DNA from: Priestia aryabhattai B8W22
Lineage (GTDB): Bacteria > Bacillota > Bacilli > Bacillales > Bacillaceae_H
Reading direction: 5' to 3'
Length of the DNA: 50,464 nucleotides
Assembly (NCBI RefSeq): GCF_000956595.1
Contig: NZ_JYOO01000033.1
Coordinates: 6-50,469 of the forward strand
Both the position numbers and the translations under genes were made by a program. The notes under the pieces were generated by a model. The model did no database searches, had not been told where the DNA came from, and was given only the letters and a program-made list of their open reading frames with translations. Of this stretch, positions 1 to 7,249 are shown piece after piece. Position 1 is the first letter of the stretch; the number at the start of each line of letters is the position of its first letter.

Positions 1-11
1 GTTTTTTATTA

Positions 12-84
12 TGCTAGCGACAGGGATCGAACCTGCGACCTCTTGCTTACCATGCAAGTGCTCTACCTACTGAGCTACACCAGC
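12..84 (-). tRNA. tRNA-Thr (anticodon GGT)
   Basis: On the minus strand the segment folds as a full cloverleaf: a 7-bp acceptor stem (GCTGGTG with CGCTAGC, including G-U pairs), a D arm, a 5-bp anticodon stem CTTGC/GCAAG with loop ATGGTAA, and a T arm with loop TTCGATC. The central loop triplet is GGT, which reads Thr codon ACC and, by wobble, ACU. The discriminator is A at position 12. CCA is not encoded and must be added. Position 32 of the anticodon loop is A, where a pyrimidine is usual. The isotype rests on the anticodon alone. Confidence 0.93.
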
Positions 85-94
85 GTCTTGAAAA

Positions 95-103
95 ATTATA
101 TCA
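95..103 (-). promoter_or_regulatory. Extended -10 promoter of the tRNA-Thr gene
   Basis: On the minus strand TGATATAAT is an extended -10 element (TGN followed by TATAAT). It lies about 11 nt before the mature 5' end of the tRNA. I see no clear -35 box, as is common with extended -10 promoters. Confidence 0.6.
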
Positions 104-294
104 CGTTTAAATTAATTTAGGAAGCGCTTTTTTCAATTTTTTTATTGGTATATTCTCTAATTTGCGTCTTCTGAAATTCGCACTTTCTACAAAGTTCCAT
201 ATTTTATGTTAGAACTCCTCACATAAATTGTGTGAATTTTCTTTTTTTATATTACCCTTAGTAAAAGAGCTTACAAAAGAAGGGAAGAAAATAG

Positions 295-1347
295 ATGGAA
301 CAACAACCAACCATGACCAAATCAAAAACGGCAACTCCCTACCCAAGAGACTGCACGTTCAGCCTGGAAGATTGGACGACGCTCGCTAAGTATTGGTACC
401 CTGTCGCACGCTGCAGTGATGTAACAGAGAAACCAACGTCCGTAAAACTGCTAGATGTAAATCTAGTTCTATACCGTACCACACACAAAGTAGTAGCGGC
501 TCGTGATTTATGCGTTCACCGAGGCACCCCGCTTAGCATGGGCTGGGTGGAAGATGATGAAATTGTCTGTCCTTACCACGGCTTCCGCTACGCAACGGAC
601 GGCGCATGCACGTCGATTCCAGCTCACCCTGACGCCAACATTTCTCCCCGCCTGTGTATGGCCGTCTATCCAGTTATTGAACGATTTGGATTAGTGTGGA
701 CTTCCCTGACAGGAGAAGAAGATAACCTGCCTTACTTCGATGCGTGGGAGGATCCTGATTTTCAGCAAATTGTTTGTCCGAGCTTTGATATCATGGGTTC
801 AGCCGGTCGTCAAATGGAAGGCTTTTTAGACGTAGCTCATTTTGCTTGGGTTCACACGGACACATTTGGTGATCGAAACAACGCCTTCGTGCCTAAATAT
901 AAAGTAAGCGATACAGACTATGGGCTTCATGTAGAATATACGAGCACCGTGAGCAATTATTCCAAAGAACAGCAGCATTTAAATCCACCTGATTTTAAAT
1001 GGCTTCGCGTCTTTGATGTTTATCCGCCGTTTACAGCTACGCTAAAAGTATACTTCCCAGAAGGCGCAGAGCTGTGGATTATGAATGCAGTCTCTCCTAT
1101 TTCAGCCCGCGAAACACGTTTATTTGCGCCAATCGCTCGAAACTTTGACAAAGATTCTCCCGTTGAAGGTGTGTATGACTTTAACCTTCGCGTCTTTGAC
1201 GAAGACCGTGAAATGGTTGAAAATCAAAAACCTGAAGACTTGCCTTTAGATCTGCAGATGGAAGCGCATATTATGGCTGATCAAACGTCTATCGGCTACC
1301 GGAAATTATTAAAGAAAATGGGCTTAAGCTTTAGATATACAAGCTAA
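295..1347 (+). CDS. Rieske non-heme iron oxygenase, alpha-subunit type
   Basis: This 350-residue protein has the two-part layout of ring-hydroxylating oxygenase or O-demethylase large subunits. The N-terminal Rieske domain binds a 2Fe-2S cluster through C73-x-H75 and C92-x2-H95, with exactly 16 residues between the pairs. The catalytic domain carries the mononuclear iron motif D179-x2-H182-x4-H187. Such enzymes insert oxygen into aromatic or other hydrophobic substrates using electrons from a separate reductase. No reductase or ferredoxin gene lies nearby, so the partner must be elsewhere. The ATG at 295 follows an AAGAAGGGAAG ribosome site. The gene stands alone and ends at a bidirectional terminator. 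Family is secure; the substrate is unknown. Confidence 0.88.
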   Translation: MEQQPTMTKSKTATPYPRDCTFSLEDWTTLAKYWYPVARCSDVTEKPTSVKLLDVNLVLYRTTHKVVAARDLCVHRGTPLSMGWVEDDEIVCPYHGFRYATDGACTSIPAHPDANISPRLCMAVYPVIERFGLVWTSLTGEEDNLPYFDAWEDPDFQQIVCPSFDIMGSAGRQMEGFLDVAHFAWVHTDTFGDRNNAFVPKYKVSDTDYGLHVEYTSTVSNYSKEQQHLNPPDFKWLRVFDVYPPFTATLKVYFPEGAELWIMNAVSPISARETRLFAPIARNFDKDSPVEGVYDFNLRVFDEDREMVENQKPEDLPLDLQMEAHIMADQTSIGYRKLLKKMGLSFRYTS

Positions 1348-1380
1348 AAAAATCCCCGCTGTCTCAGCGGAGATTTTTTT
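1346..1380. terminator. Bidirectional terminator between the oxygenase and efflux genes
   Basis: A hairpin CCGCTG-TCT-CAGCGG is flanked by an A-run on the left and a T-run on the right. It can therefore stop the plus-strand oxygenase transcript and the converging minus-strand efflux transcript. Confidence 0.85.
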
Positions 1381-2903
1381 TATTTAGCAAACTGCTCGCG
1401 TCCTGCTTTTTCCTTTATCACTTCATCTTCACTTGCAGGCGTTGCTCGTTTCATAAACAATGAAAGAATTAAGGCAACCACCACTAGTACTACTGAGACG
1501 GCAAAGGCATCGTTAATCCCCTGTACCATTGCCTGCATCCCAATCTGTTCTTTCATTTGAGCTGCCCCGGCTGCGGTTGCATTAGCTGCTCCTGCTCCGC
1601 TCATTACATCTTGAGCGAGCTCTTTTGCATGAGTAGCTGTACGGTTTGACATCACCGTTACTAAAAGAGCCGAACCAATAGCTCCCGATACTTGTTGAAG
1701 CGTATTGTTCATGGCAGTACCATGCGGATTAAAGCGCTGCGGCAGCTGATTTAATCCGTTTGTCATAACCGGCATCATCACCATAGACATTCCGAACATA
1801 CGAAGCGTATAAAGCGTAATGAGCGTTGTATACGTCGTATCAAGCTCTAAGTTACTGAAGAAATACGTCGTAACGGCTGTAATAGTTAGACCCGTTACAG
1901 CCAGTGCACGCGCTCCGAATTTATCAAATAATTTTCCGGTAATCGGTGACATCACACCCATTAGCAGCGCACCTGGAAGCATTAGTAATCCGGAATGAAG
2001 CGGAGAAATGCCTCGTACCGTTTGAACATAAATTGGCATTAGCAGCATGGCTGAAAATAATGCCATTGTGATCACCATCGAAATCGTTGATGATAAAGCA
2101 AACATTGGATATTTAAAAATGCGGAATTCAAGCATCGGTGTTTTAAGCTTGAACTGACGCGTAATAAATAAAATCAGAGCCACAGCTCCTACGATAATGG
2201 TGCCGTATACTTCCACAGAATCCCAGCCTTTATCCCCTGCTGAGCTAAATCCGTATAGAAGTCCGCCAAATCCAATTGTAGATAACAAAAGAGATAAAAA
2301 ATCCAAATTGATTTCCACTTTTTCTTTTTTGTCTTTTAATAGGAAGAAAGCGCCTATTAATACAATGGCTGCGATTGGCGTAACAAGGTGGAACAGCATT
2401 CTCCACTCATAGTGTTCAATTAGCCATCCTGATAATGTAGGACCAATTGCCGGAGCAAAAATCATAACTAAACCGAAAATCCCCATCGCAGCTCCGCGTT
2501 TTTCTAATGGAAAACTTGTGAGCAATACGTTCATTAAAAGCGGCATCATAATAGCTGCGCCTGACGCTTGAATAATACGAGCGGTTAACAACACAGAAAA
2601 TACGGGCGAAGAACCGGCAAGTATTGTTCCTGCTGTAAATAAAGTCATCGCCGTTAAAAATAAGCCTCTGATAGAATAGCGCTGAATTAAAAAAGCGGTA
2701 GTTGGAATCATAATACCATTCACTAACATATAACCAGTAGAAAGCCACTGGACAGTTGACGTTGTCACATCTAAGTCTTTCATAATAGACGGCAGCGCCA
2801 CATTTAGTAACGTTTCATTCAACAATGAGATAAAAGCGCCAATTAACAAAATAGCAATTATGCCATAAGGCGGCTTTTCCATTTGATTTATTGATTGACT
2901 CAT
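1380..2903 (-). CDS. MFS multidrug efflux transporter, DHA2 (14-TM, EmrB/QacA/LmrB) type
   Basis: This 507-residue, highly hydrophobic protein has the length and pattern of the 14-helix drug:proton antiporters. The start of helix 1 reads LLNETLLNVALPSI, a signature of the EmrB/QacA group, and the antiporter motif C is visible as APAIGPTLSGW near residue 150. A loop rich in Ala and Gly lies before the last helix. The ATG is preceded by AAGGGGG. The gene is divergent from a TetR regulator, and both promoters carry the same candidate operator, so drug-inducible derepression is likely. Substrates cannot be predicted; LmrB-like lincosamide or puromycin export is one possibility. Confidence 0.9.
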   Translation of the reverse strand: MSQSINQMEKPPYGIIAILLIGAFISLLNETLLNVALPSIMKDLDVTTSTVQWLSTGYMLVNGIMIPTTAFLIQRYSIRGLFLTAMTLFTAGTILAGSSPVFSVLLTARIIQASGAAIMMPLLMNVLLTSFPLEKRGAAMGIFGLVMIFAPAIGPTLSGWLIEHYEWRMLFHLVTPIAAIVLIGAFFLLKDKKEKVEINLDFLSLLLSTIGFGGLLYGFSSAGDKGWDSVEVYGTIIVGAVALILFITRQFKLKTPMLEFRIFKYPMFALSSTISMVITMALFSAMLLMPIYVQTVRGISPLHSGLLMLPGALLMGVMSPITGKLFDKFGARALAVTGLTITAVTTYFFSNLELDTTYTTLITLYTLRMFGMSMVMMPVMTNGLNQLPQRFNPHGTAMNNTLQQVSGAIGSALLVTVMSNRTATHAKELAQDVMSGAGAANATAAGAAQMKEQIGMQAMVQGINDAFAVSVVLVVVALILSLFMKRATPASEDEVIKEKAGREQFAK

Positions 2904-2936
2904 TATTATACCCCCTTATACTTTAGGTTCATTTTT

Positions 2937-2952
2937 TTAGACACATGTTCTA
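2937..2952 (+). promoter_or_regulatory. Candidate TetR operator at the efflux promoter
   Basis: TTAGACACATGTTCTA lies immediately downstream of the minus-strand -10 TATAAT (2963-2968) of the efflux gene. Its core, TTAGACnCATGnTC, recurs inverted in the divergent regulator promoter at 3131-3147. The match between the two sites is seen; binding by the adjacent TetR is inferred. Confidence 0.6.
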
Positions 2953-2962
2953 CATAGAGTAT

Positions 2963-2968
2963 ATTATA
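2963..2968 (-). promoter_or_regulatory. -10 element of the efflux gene promoter
   Basis: Minus-strand TATAAT. The best -35 candidate, TTGCAT, sits 15 nt upstream, which is short, so regulation or another -35 is possible. The predicted start site falls just beside the candidate operator at 2937-2952. Confidence 0.5.
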
Positions 2969-3097
2969 CTGTGAGTTCAATTTATGCAAGCGAAAAATCT
3001 TGCGTTCACGTCCTTTATTTTCTCAACTTTTTTAGCCCTATAATCCTCTTATATCAATATATATGCCGTGATATCGTTATTTTTCCGAAAAGAACAT

Positions 3098-3126
3098 TTG
3101 TGTAAACGCTTTAAATCATGTATTAT
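3098..3126 (+). promoter_or_regulatory. Sigma-A-type promoter of the TetR gene
   Basis: TTGTGT and TATTAT are separated by 17 nt. The matching operator copy begins 5 nt after the -10 box, so the regulator is probably autorepressed. Confidence 0.6.
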
Positions 3127-3130
3127 AAAG

Positions 3131-3147
3131 TTGGACCATGAGTCTAA
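3131..3147 (-). promoter_or_regulatory. Candidate TetR operator at the regulator promoter
   Basis: Read on the minus strand this is TTAGACTCATGGTCCAA, an imperfect inverted repeat (TTnGAC...GTCnAA). It shares TTAGAC-n-CATG-n-TC with the site at 2937-2952 and overlaps the expected transcription start of the regulator. Confidence 0.6.
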
Positions 3148-3168
3148 TTTTATATTTAGGTGATAATA

Positions 3169-4071
3169 ATGAATAACCGAAAACAGCAAGTTGTAAAAAA
3201 TGCACACCATCTCTTCGTTGAAAAAGGATTTCAAGCTACATCCATTCAAGACATCATTGATTATAGCGGCATTTCAAAAGGAACATTCTACAACTATTTT
3301 TCTTCAAAAAATGAATTATTAATCGCTGTTTTTACCTGGCTTCATACAACAATTGAACAAGAGCGCAATCAGCTGCTAGTTGGTAAAAGCATGACCGATG
3401 TAGATGTATTTGTTAAACAAATCGATGCGCAGATGAAAAACCATCACAAACATAAATTTTTTACGTTACTTGAAGAAGTATTTGTTTCCAATGATCCTGA
3501 TTTAAAAGCATACATTAAAAAAACCCAGTTCATCGAAGTAAACTGGATTTATAAACGGTTTATTGATTTATTTGGGCAAGAAAAGAAACCTTATCTGCTA
3601 GATTGTGCAATTATGTTTCTTGGCATGCTTCACCGCAACTTTCACTATCATTTTATGGTCAACGGTACAAATACTGATCCCCATGAGATTATAACTTACA
3701 GCGTTAAGCGTCTGCTTCCTCTTGTAGACGAAGTAGCAAGTTCAGGAGACATTTTGCTCGATCCGCAAACGATCAAAGAATGGCTTCCATCTTGCCCCAA
3801 TACTAAAAATCAAATAGAACAGGACATTTCTACAGCACTTATCGATTTAAAAAAACAAGTTCACAAACAGTTCACGGATGAATTCGAACGTCAAAAATGC
3901 ACAGAGCTTATTAGTTTTATTGAAGAAGAGCTGTTTAAACAATCACCCCCCCGTAAGTTTGTTGTTGATAGTGCTCTACATTCATTAAAACAGCTGCCTG
4001 TTAACAACAGTAAAACGAACTTAGAGGAACTGCAGGCGATGATTGATCAGTATGTGAGTGAACTTCACTAA
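3169..4071 (+). CDS. TetR-family transcriptional repressor of the efflux pump
   Basis: The first 55 residues form a TetR helix-turn-helix domain: the AxxLFVEKGFQATSI segment is followed by the recognition helix ISKGTFYNYFSSKNELL. I start the gene at ATG 3169 because AGGTGAT sits about 8 nt before it. The in-frame GTG at 3160 overlaps that ribosome site. The product is 300 residues, well above the usual 190-220, with an extra C-terminal helical region rich in Lys, Glu and Gln after about residue 200. Divergent placement and paired operators argue that it represses the efflux gene. The ligand is unknown. Confidence 0.88.
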   Translation: MNNRKQQVVKNAHHLFVEKGFQATSIQDIIDYSGISKGTFYNYFSSKNELLIAVFTWLHTTIEQERNQLLVGKSMTDVDVFVKQIDAQMKNHHKHKFFTLLEEVFVSNDPDLKAYIKKTQFIEVNWIYKRFIDLFGQEKKPYLLDCAIMFLGMLHRNFHYHFMVNGTNTDPHEIITYSVKRLLPLVDEVASSGDILLDPQTIKEWLPSCPNTKNQIEQDISTALIDLKKQVHKQFTDEFERQKCTELISFIEEELFKQSPPRKFVVDSALHSLKQLPVNNSKTNLEELQAMIDQYVSELH

Positions 4072-4097
4072 AAACAAATTGAACCATAACAGCAAAA

Positions 4098-4133
4098 AAC
4101 GAACGATTATAGTTTTTTAATTAATCGTTCGTT
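4098..4133. terminator. Terminator shared by the TetR gene and the sugar operon
   Basis: A perfect 12-bp inverted repeat, AACGAACGATTA/TAATCGTTCGTT, encloses a 12-nt loop. On the minus strand it is followed by TTTTTT, so it should end the sugar-transport operon efficiently. On the plus strand the T-run is poorer. Confidence 0.75.
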
Positions 4134-4171
4134 TGTAATTCCAACTAAAATCCTTTTATCCCAGCCGTTTT

Positions 4172-4993
4172 TTATTTTCCTCCAGTAAACGAAATTCCTT
4201 TAATGAAATATTTGTTAAAAAACGCATAAATGAGCAAAATGGGAAGTGTAAAAACCATGGAAGCTGCCATAATATAGTTCCAATAACTAATATACTGACC
4301 TTTAAATGTGTTAAGGCCTAAAGTCAAAGTGAACATATTTTCATCGGACATCACAATTAAAGGCTTCATAAAATCATTCCAAAATCCCATAAATACAAAA
4401 ATCGTTTGTGCTGCTAGGGCAGGTTTTGCAAGTGGAAGGACTATTTTAAAGAATGTTCCAAACTTTGATAACCCATCCAACTCCGCTGCTTCTTCAAGCT
4501 CTTTTGGGAAATTAATAAAAAATTGACGCATCATAAATATAAAAGTCGCATTTACCATTCCCGGTACAATCATTCCCTGATAGGTATTTAACCAGCCTAA
4601 CTCTTTTAAAATTAAAAAATTAGGAATCATCGTTACTTGTCCAGGAATCATAAGCACCGCTAAAATGATAATAAATAAACTTTTCTTTCCCGGGAAACTG
4701 AGGCGTGCAAGGGCATAACCAGCCATTGAGTTAAATAGCAAATTCAGAGCTGTTCCTACTACGGCAATGAATAAGCTATTAAACATCCAGCGAGGGAACA
4801 GCTTTTGTTCCACAAAAATTTGTTTATAGTTGTCTAGCGTAAAGTGTTTCGGAATAAAGTTCACCGTACCTGACACAATTTCTTCAAGCGTTTTAAAAGA
4901 AGCGGATAGCGCCCAAATAAATGGAATCAGAGTAATCAGCGCGTATATGCTTAAAATCGTATATAAAATGAGGACTCCTATTTTTTTCTTCAT
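4172..4993 (-). CDS. Sugar ABC transporter permease, MalG type
   Basis: This 273-residue inner-membrane protein has about six hydrophobic segments and the ABC-permease EAA loop, seen as EAAELDGLSKFGTFFKIVLP near residue 170. That loop docks on an ATPase. It has the form of the second permease of CUT1 carbohydrate importers, with the usual C-terminal FIKGISFTGG ending close to the family norm. The ATG at 4993 has AGGGGGG upstream. It is the last gene of the minus-strand operon (glucosidase, binding protein, permease, permease). No ATP-binding subunit is encoded here, so a shared MsmX-like ATPase encoded elsewhere is expected. Confidence 0.9.
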   Translation of the reverse strand: MKKKIGVLILYTILSIYALITLIPFIWALSASFKTLEEIVSGTVNFIPKHFTLDNYKQIFVEQKLFPRWMFNSLFIAVVGTALNLLFNSMAGYALARLSFPGKKSLFIIILAVLMIPGQVTMIPNFLILKELGWLNTYQGMIVPGMVNATFIFMMRQFFINFPKELEEAAELDGLSKFGTFFKIVLPLAKPALAAQTIFVFMGFWNDFMKPLIVMSDENMFTLTLGLNTFKGQYISYWNYIMAASMVFTLPILLIYAFFNKYFIKGISFTGGK

Positions 4994-5009
4994 CTTTTTC
5001 TTCCCCCCC

Positions 5010-5912
5010 TTAGTACATACTTTCTTCTTTTGAAAACTTCCTCTGAATAACCGTTGCCATCAAAATCACGAGCGCCAGCATAAAGGCTAGTGCTGCAGCA
5101 TATCCCATGGTTCCTAAATTTTTAAATGCATATTGATAAATAAGAAGAACAACAGTCAGAGTCGAGTTATTAGGACCTCCTGAACCTCCTGAGAAAATAA
5201 ACGATTGATCAAATAACTGAAACGTACCAATCAGTCCCATGATTACTACGAATGATGTAACCGGTCGCAGATTCGGAACTGTAATATGCCAAAATCGTTG
5301 AAACACATTAGCCCCATCTAACTGAGCTGCTTCATACAGCGAATCTGGTACGTCCTGCAAAGCTGCCAAATAAATAACCATAAAAAATGGAGCTGTTGCC
5401 CAGATGTTCATAATCATAATGGCAATCAAAGCGACCTGAGGATCTCCAAGCCAATTGTAAGTTGGAAGGCCAACAAACTTTAAAAACTCGTTCACAATCC
5501 CATTTTGATTGTACATCCACATAAAAATAAGTGTTAATACAGCCGATGATGTAAGCGTAGGTAAAAAATAAATAATGCGAAAAACTTTTTCTGCTTTTAG
5601 CCCTGCATTTAATGTGGCAGCCAGTATAAGTGCCAATGCCGTTTGTACCGGTACAACAATTACTACATACTTCACCGTATTCCAAAGAGCAATTTTAGCT
5701 TTGTCATCTTCAAGAACCTTCATGTAGTTCTCAAGCCCTCGAAAATGGAACTCAGTTCCACCCAGTAATTGAACTTTATGTAAAGACAAAAAGATGGCAT
5801 AAAAAATAGGTGCAATAACAAACAGCAATAGTACAAACAGTGTAGGCGTCATAAAAGCATATCCTTGCCCTACATCACGAGGTTTGTACGTTCTTATTTT
5901 TCCGTTTTTCAT
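5010..5912 (-). CDS. Sugar ABC transporter permease, MalF type
   Basis: This 300-residue CUT1 permease has six predicted membrane helices. Its EAA loop reads EAAQLDGANVFQRFWHITVP near residue 200. I choose ATG 5912 because GGGGGAGTGGAGG lies upstream; the in-frame GTG at 5921 would sit inside that ribosome site. It pairs with the MalG-type permease 16 nt downstream to form the channel. The two are translated from one mRNA together with the binding protein. Substrate is probably an alpha-glucoside or glucan fragment, judged only from the linked debranching-type enzyme. Confidence 0.9.
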   Translation of the reverse strand: MKNGKIRTYKPRDVGQGYAFMTPTLFVLLLFVIAPIFYAIFLSLHKVQLLGGTEFHFRGLENYMKVLEDDKAKIALWNTVKYVVIVVPVQTALALILAATLNAGLKAEKVFRIIYFLPTLTSSAVLTLIFMWMYNQNGIVNEFLKFVGLPTYNWLGDPQVALIAIMIMNIWATAPFFMVIYLAALQDVPDSLYEAAQLDGANVFQRFWHITVPNLRPVTSFVVIMGLIGTFQLFDQSFIFSGGSGGPNNSTLTVVLLIYQYAFKNLGTMGYAAALAFMLALVILMATVIQRKFSKEESMY

Positions 5913-5935
5913 TTCCTCCACTCCCCCGCCGAGCC

Positions 5936-7177
5936 TTATTCATAAATACTAATCTCTTGATTTGCCTGCTTTTGTGCTTTTTTCAAAGCTGTTTCTAAAT
6001 CACTTTGTCCCAAAAAGGCGCTTAAAAACTGGTTATTAAAGTTATTCATGATAATAGGCAAATACGGACCATCTTGCCAGACAGTTGCATAAGCAGCTCC
6101 TTTTACTAATGGACCTCGTTTTTCGTCTTCAGCAAAACCAAGCTTATCCGCTACGGATTTTCTTGTTGGCAATGCATAACCCTTGCTTGTCCAAGTTTCC
6201 ATTCCTTCTTTTCCGGTTAAGTACTGAATGAGCTCCCAAGATGCTTTTTTCTTTTTTGAGTCAGCATTCATTACATACGCGACCGTAAATGCCATCGTAT
6301 TTTTGTGACCGTTTATTGTCGGAACTTCTGCCGTACCGTAATCAAGTTTTGGGAAGGACTCTTGTAAAAATGGAATCATCCAATTTCCTTCAATCACCAT
6401 AGCTACTTTTTGTTGTGCAAACATGTCCGTACCTGAATTTGCGCCTACATCAGAAGGCTGTACAGACGTTTTATCTTTTAAATGCTGATCGATGAGCGGC
6501 TGAAGAGAATCCACGACTTCTTTCGTAGCAAAGTTTGCCTTATTGTTCTTTACAACGTCTCCTCCGTTTGCCTGCGCCATGTAGAAGATACGCGCTAATT
6601 CCGGCGTGACACCAAACGCTTGAATCCCTTTCTTTTTAAATATTTTTGAAACTTCTTCAAACTCATCCCATGTTTTTGGTACGTCTACTCCTGCTTCTTT
6701 AAATAGCTTTTTGTTGTAAAATAAGCCTAATGTGGAGTAATCTTTCGGAAAACCATACGTCTCTCCATTTTTCTGAAACGCTTTCAATAATGGTTTCTCA
6801 AAATCCTGAACATCAAAATTGGACTTTACATAAGAATTCAAAGGTTCTAAAACCCCTGTATTGATAAGACCAGGCGCTTCAAGTGCATCAAGGTAAAAAA
6901 CATCTGGACCGTTTCCGCCAATTAAACGCGTTTTTAAAATATCCATGTATTGATCAGTGATTACTTCATGCTTCACATGAATTGATGGATGGAGTTTTTC
7001 AAAGTCTTGAATAGTTTGATTAAGCAGCTTCGTCTCTGTTGGGTTGCCTCCCCAGCCGGCTAATACAATTTCGACTTGACCATTTTTCCCGGAAACTTCT
7101 TGTACATTTGAACATCCAGTTAAAGCTGCTCTGGCTACTGCCAGAACCAAACTTAAAGCGAGTATCCACTTCTTCAT
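5936..7177 (-). CDS. Sugar-binding lipoprotein of the ABC transporter (family 1 SBP)
   Basis: The 413-residue protein begins with a lysine-rich lipoprotein signal and a lipobox LTGC, with the lipidated cysteine at residue 22. The mature part has the family 1 solute-binding pattern, including GGNGPDVFYLDALEAPGLI and a late GNWMIPFL segment that lines the sugar pocket in relatives. An arginine interrupts the hydrophobic core of the signal (LAVARAALTGC), which is unusual. A clean AAAGGAGA ribosome site precedes the ATG. A long intercistronic hairpin lies between the upstream glucosidase gene and this one and may favour high levels of this component. Confidence 0.9.
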   Translation of the reverse strand: MKKWILALSLVLAVARAALTGCSNVQEVSGKNGQVEIVLAGWGGNPTETKLLNQTIQDFEKLHPSIHVKHEVITDQYMDILKTRLIGGNGPDVFYLDALEAPGLINTGVLEPLNSYVKSNFDVQDFEKPLLKAFQKNGETYGFPKDYSTLGLFYNKKLFKEAGVDVPKTWDEFEEVSKIFKKKGIQAFGVTPELARIFYMAQANGGDVVKNNKANFATKEVVDSLQPLIDQHLKDKTSVQPSDVGANSGTDMFAQQKVAMVIEGNWMIPFLQESFPKLDYGTAEVPTINGHKNTMAFTVAYVMNADSKKKKASWELIQYLTGKEGMETWTSKGYALPTRKSVADKLGFAEDEKRGPLVKGAAYATVWQDGPYLPIIMNNFNNQFLSAFLGQSDLETALKKAQKQANQEISIYE

Positions 7178-7200
7178 TAGCTGTCTCCTTTCATTTCATT

Positions 7201-7240
7201 GACCTGCGGCTTATTAAGTGACGCTTAATAAGCCGCGGTC
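7201..7240 (-). other. Intercistronic stem-loop upstream of the binding-protein gene
   Basis: A 13-bp perfect inverted repeat, GCGGCTTATTAAG/CTTAATAAGCCGC, has a 5-nt loop and is extended by GACC/GGTC across one bulged base. On the coding (minus) strand no T-run follows, so it is not a typical terminator. It could protect the 3' part of the mRNA or tune expression of the binding protein relative to the glucosidase. Confidence 0.7.
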
Positions 7241-7249
7241 GAAGTAACA

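Noticed and set aside
219-235. CRP-like inverted repeat TCACA-N7-TGTGA upstream of the Rieske gene
   Set aside because: The arms are only 5 bp in an AT-rich region, there is no second copy, and placement against a promoter is unclear.
2416-2748. Open frames antisense or out of frame to the efflux gene and to the giant repeat gene
   Set aside because: They lack ribosome sites and family motifs and mirror the codon bias of the real genes they overlap.
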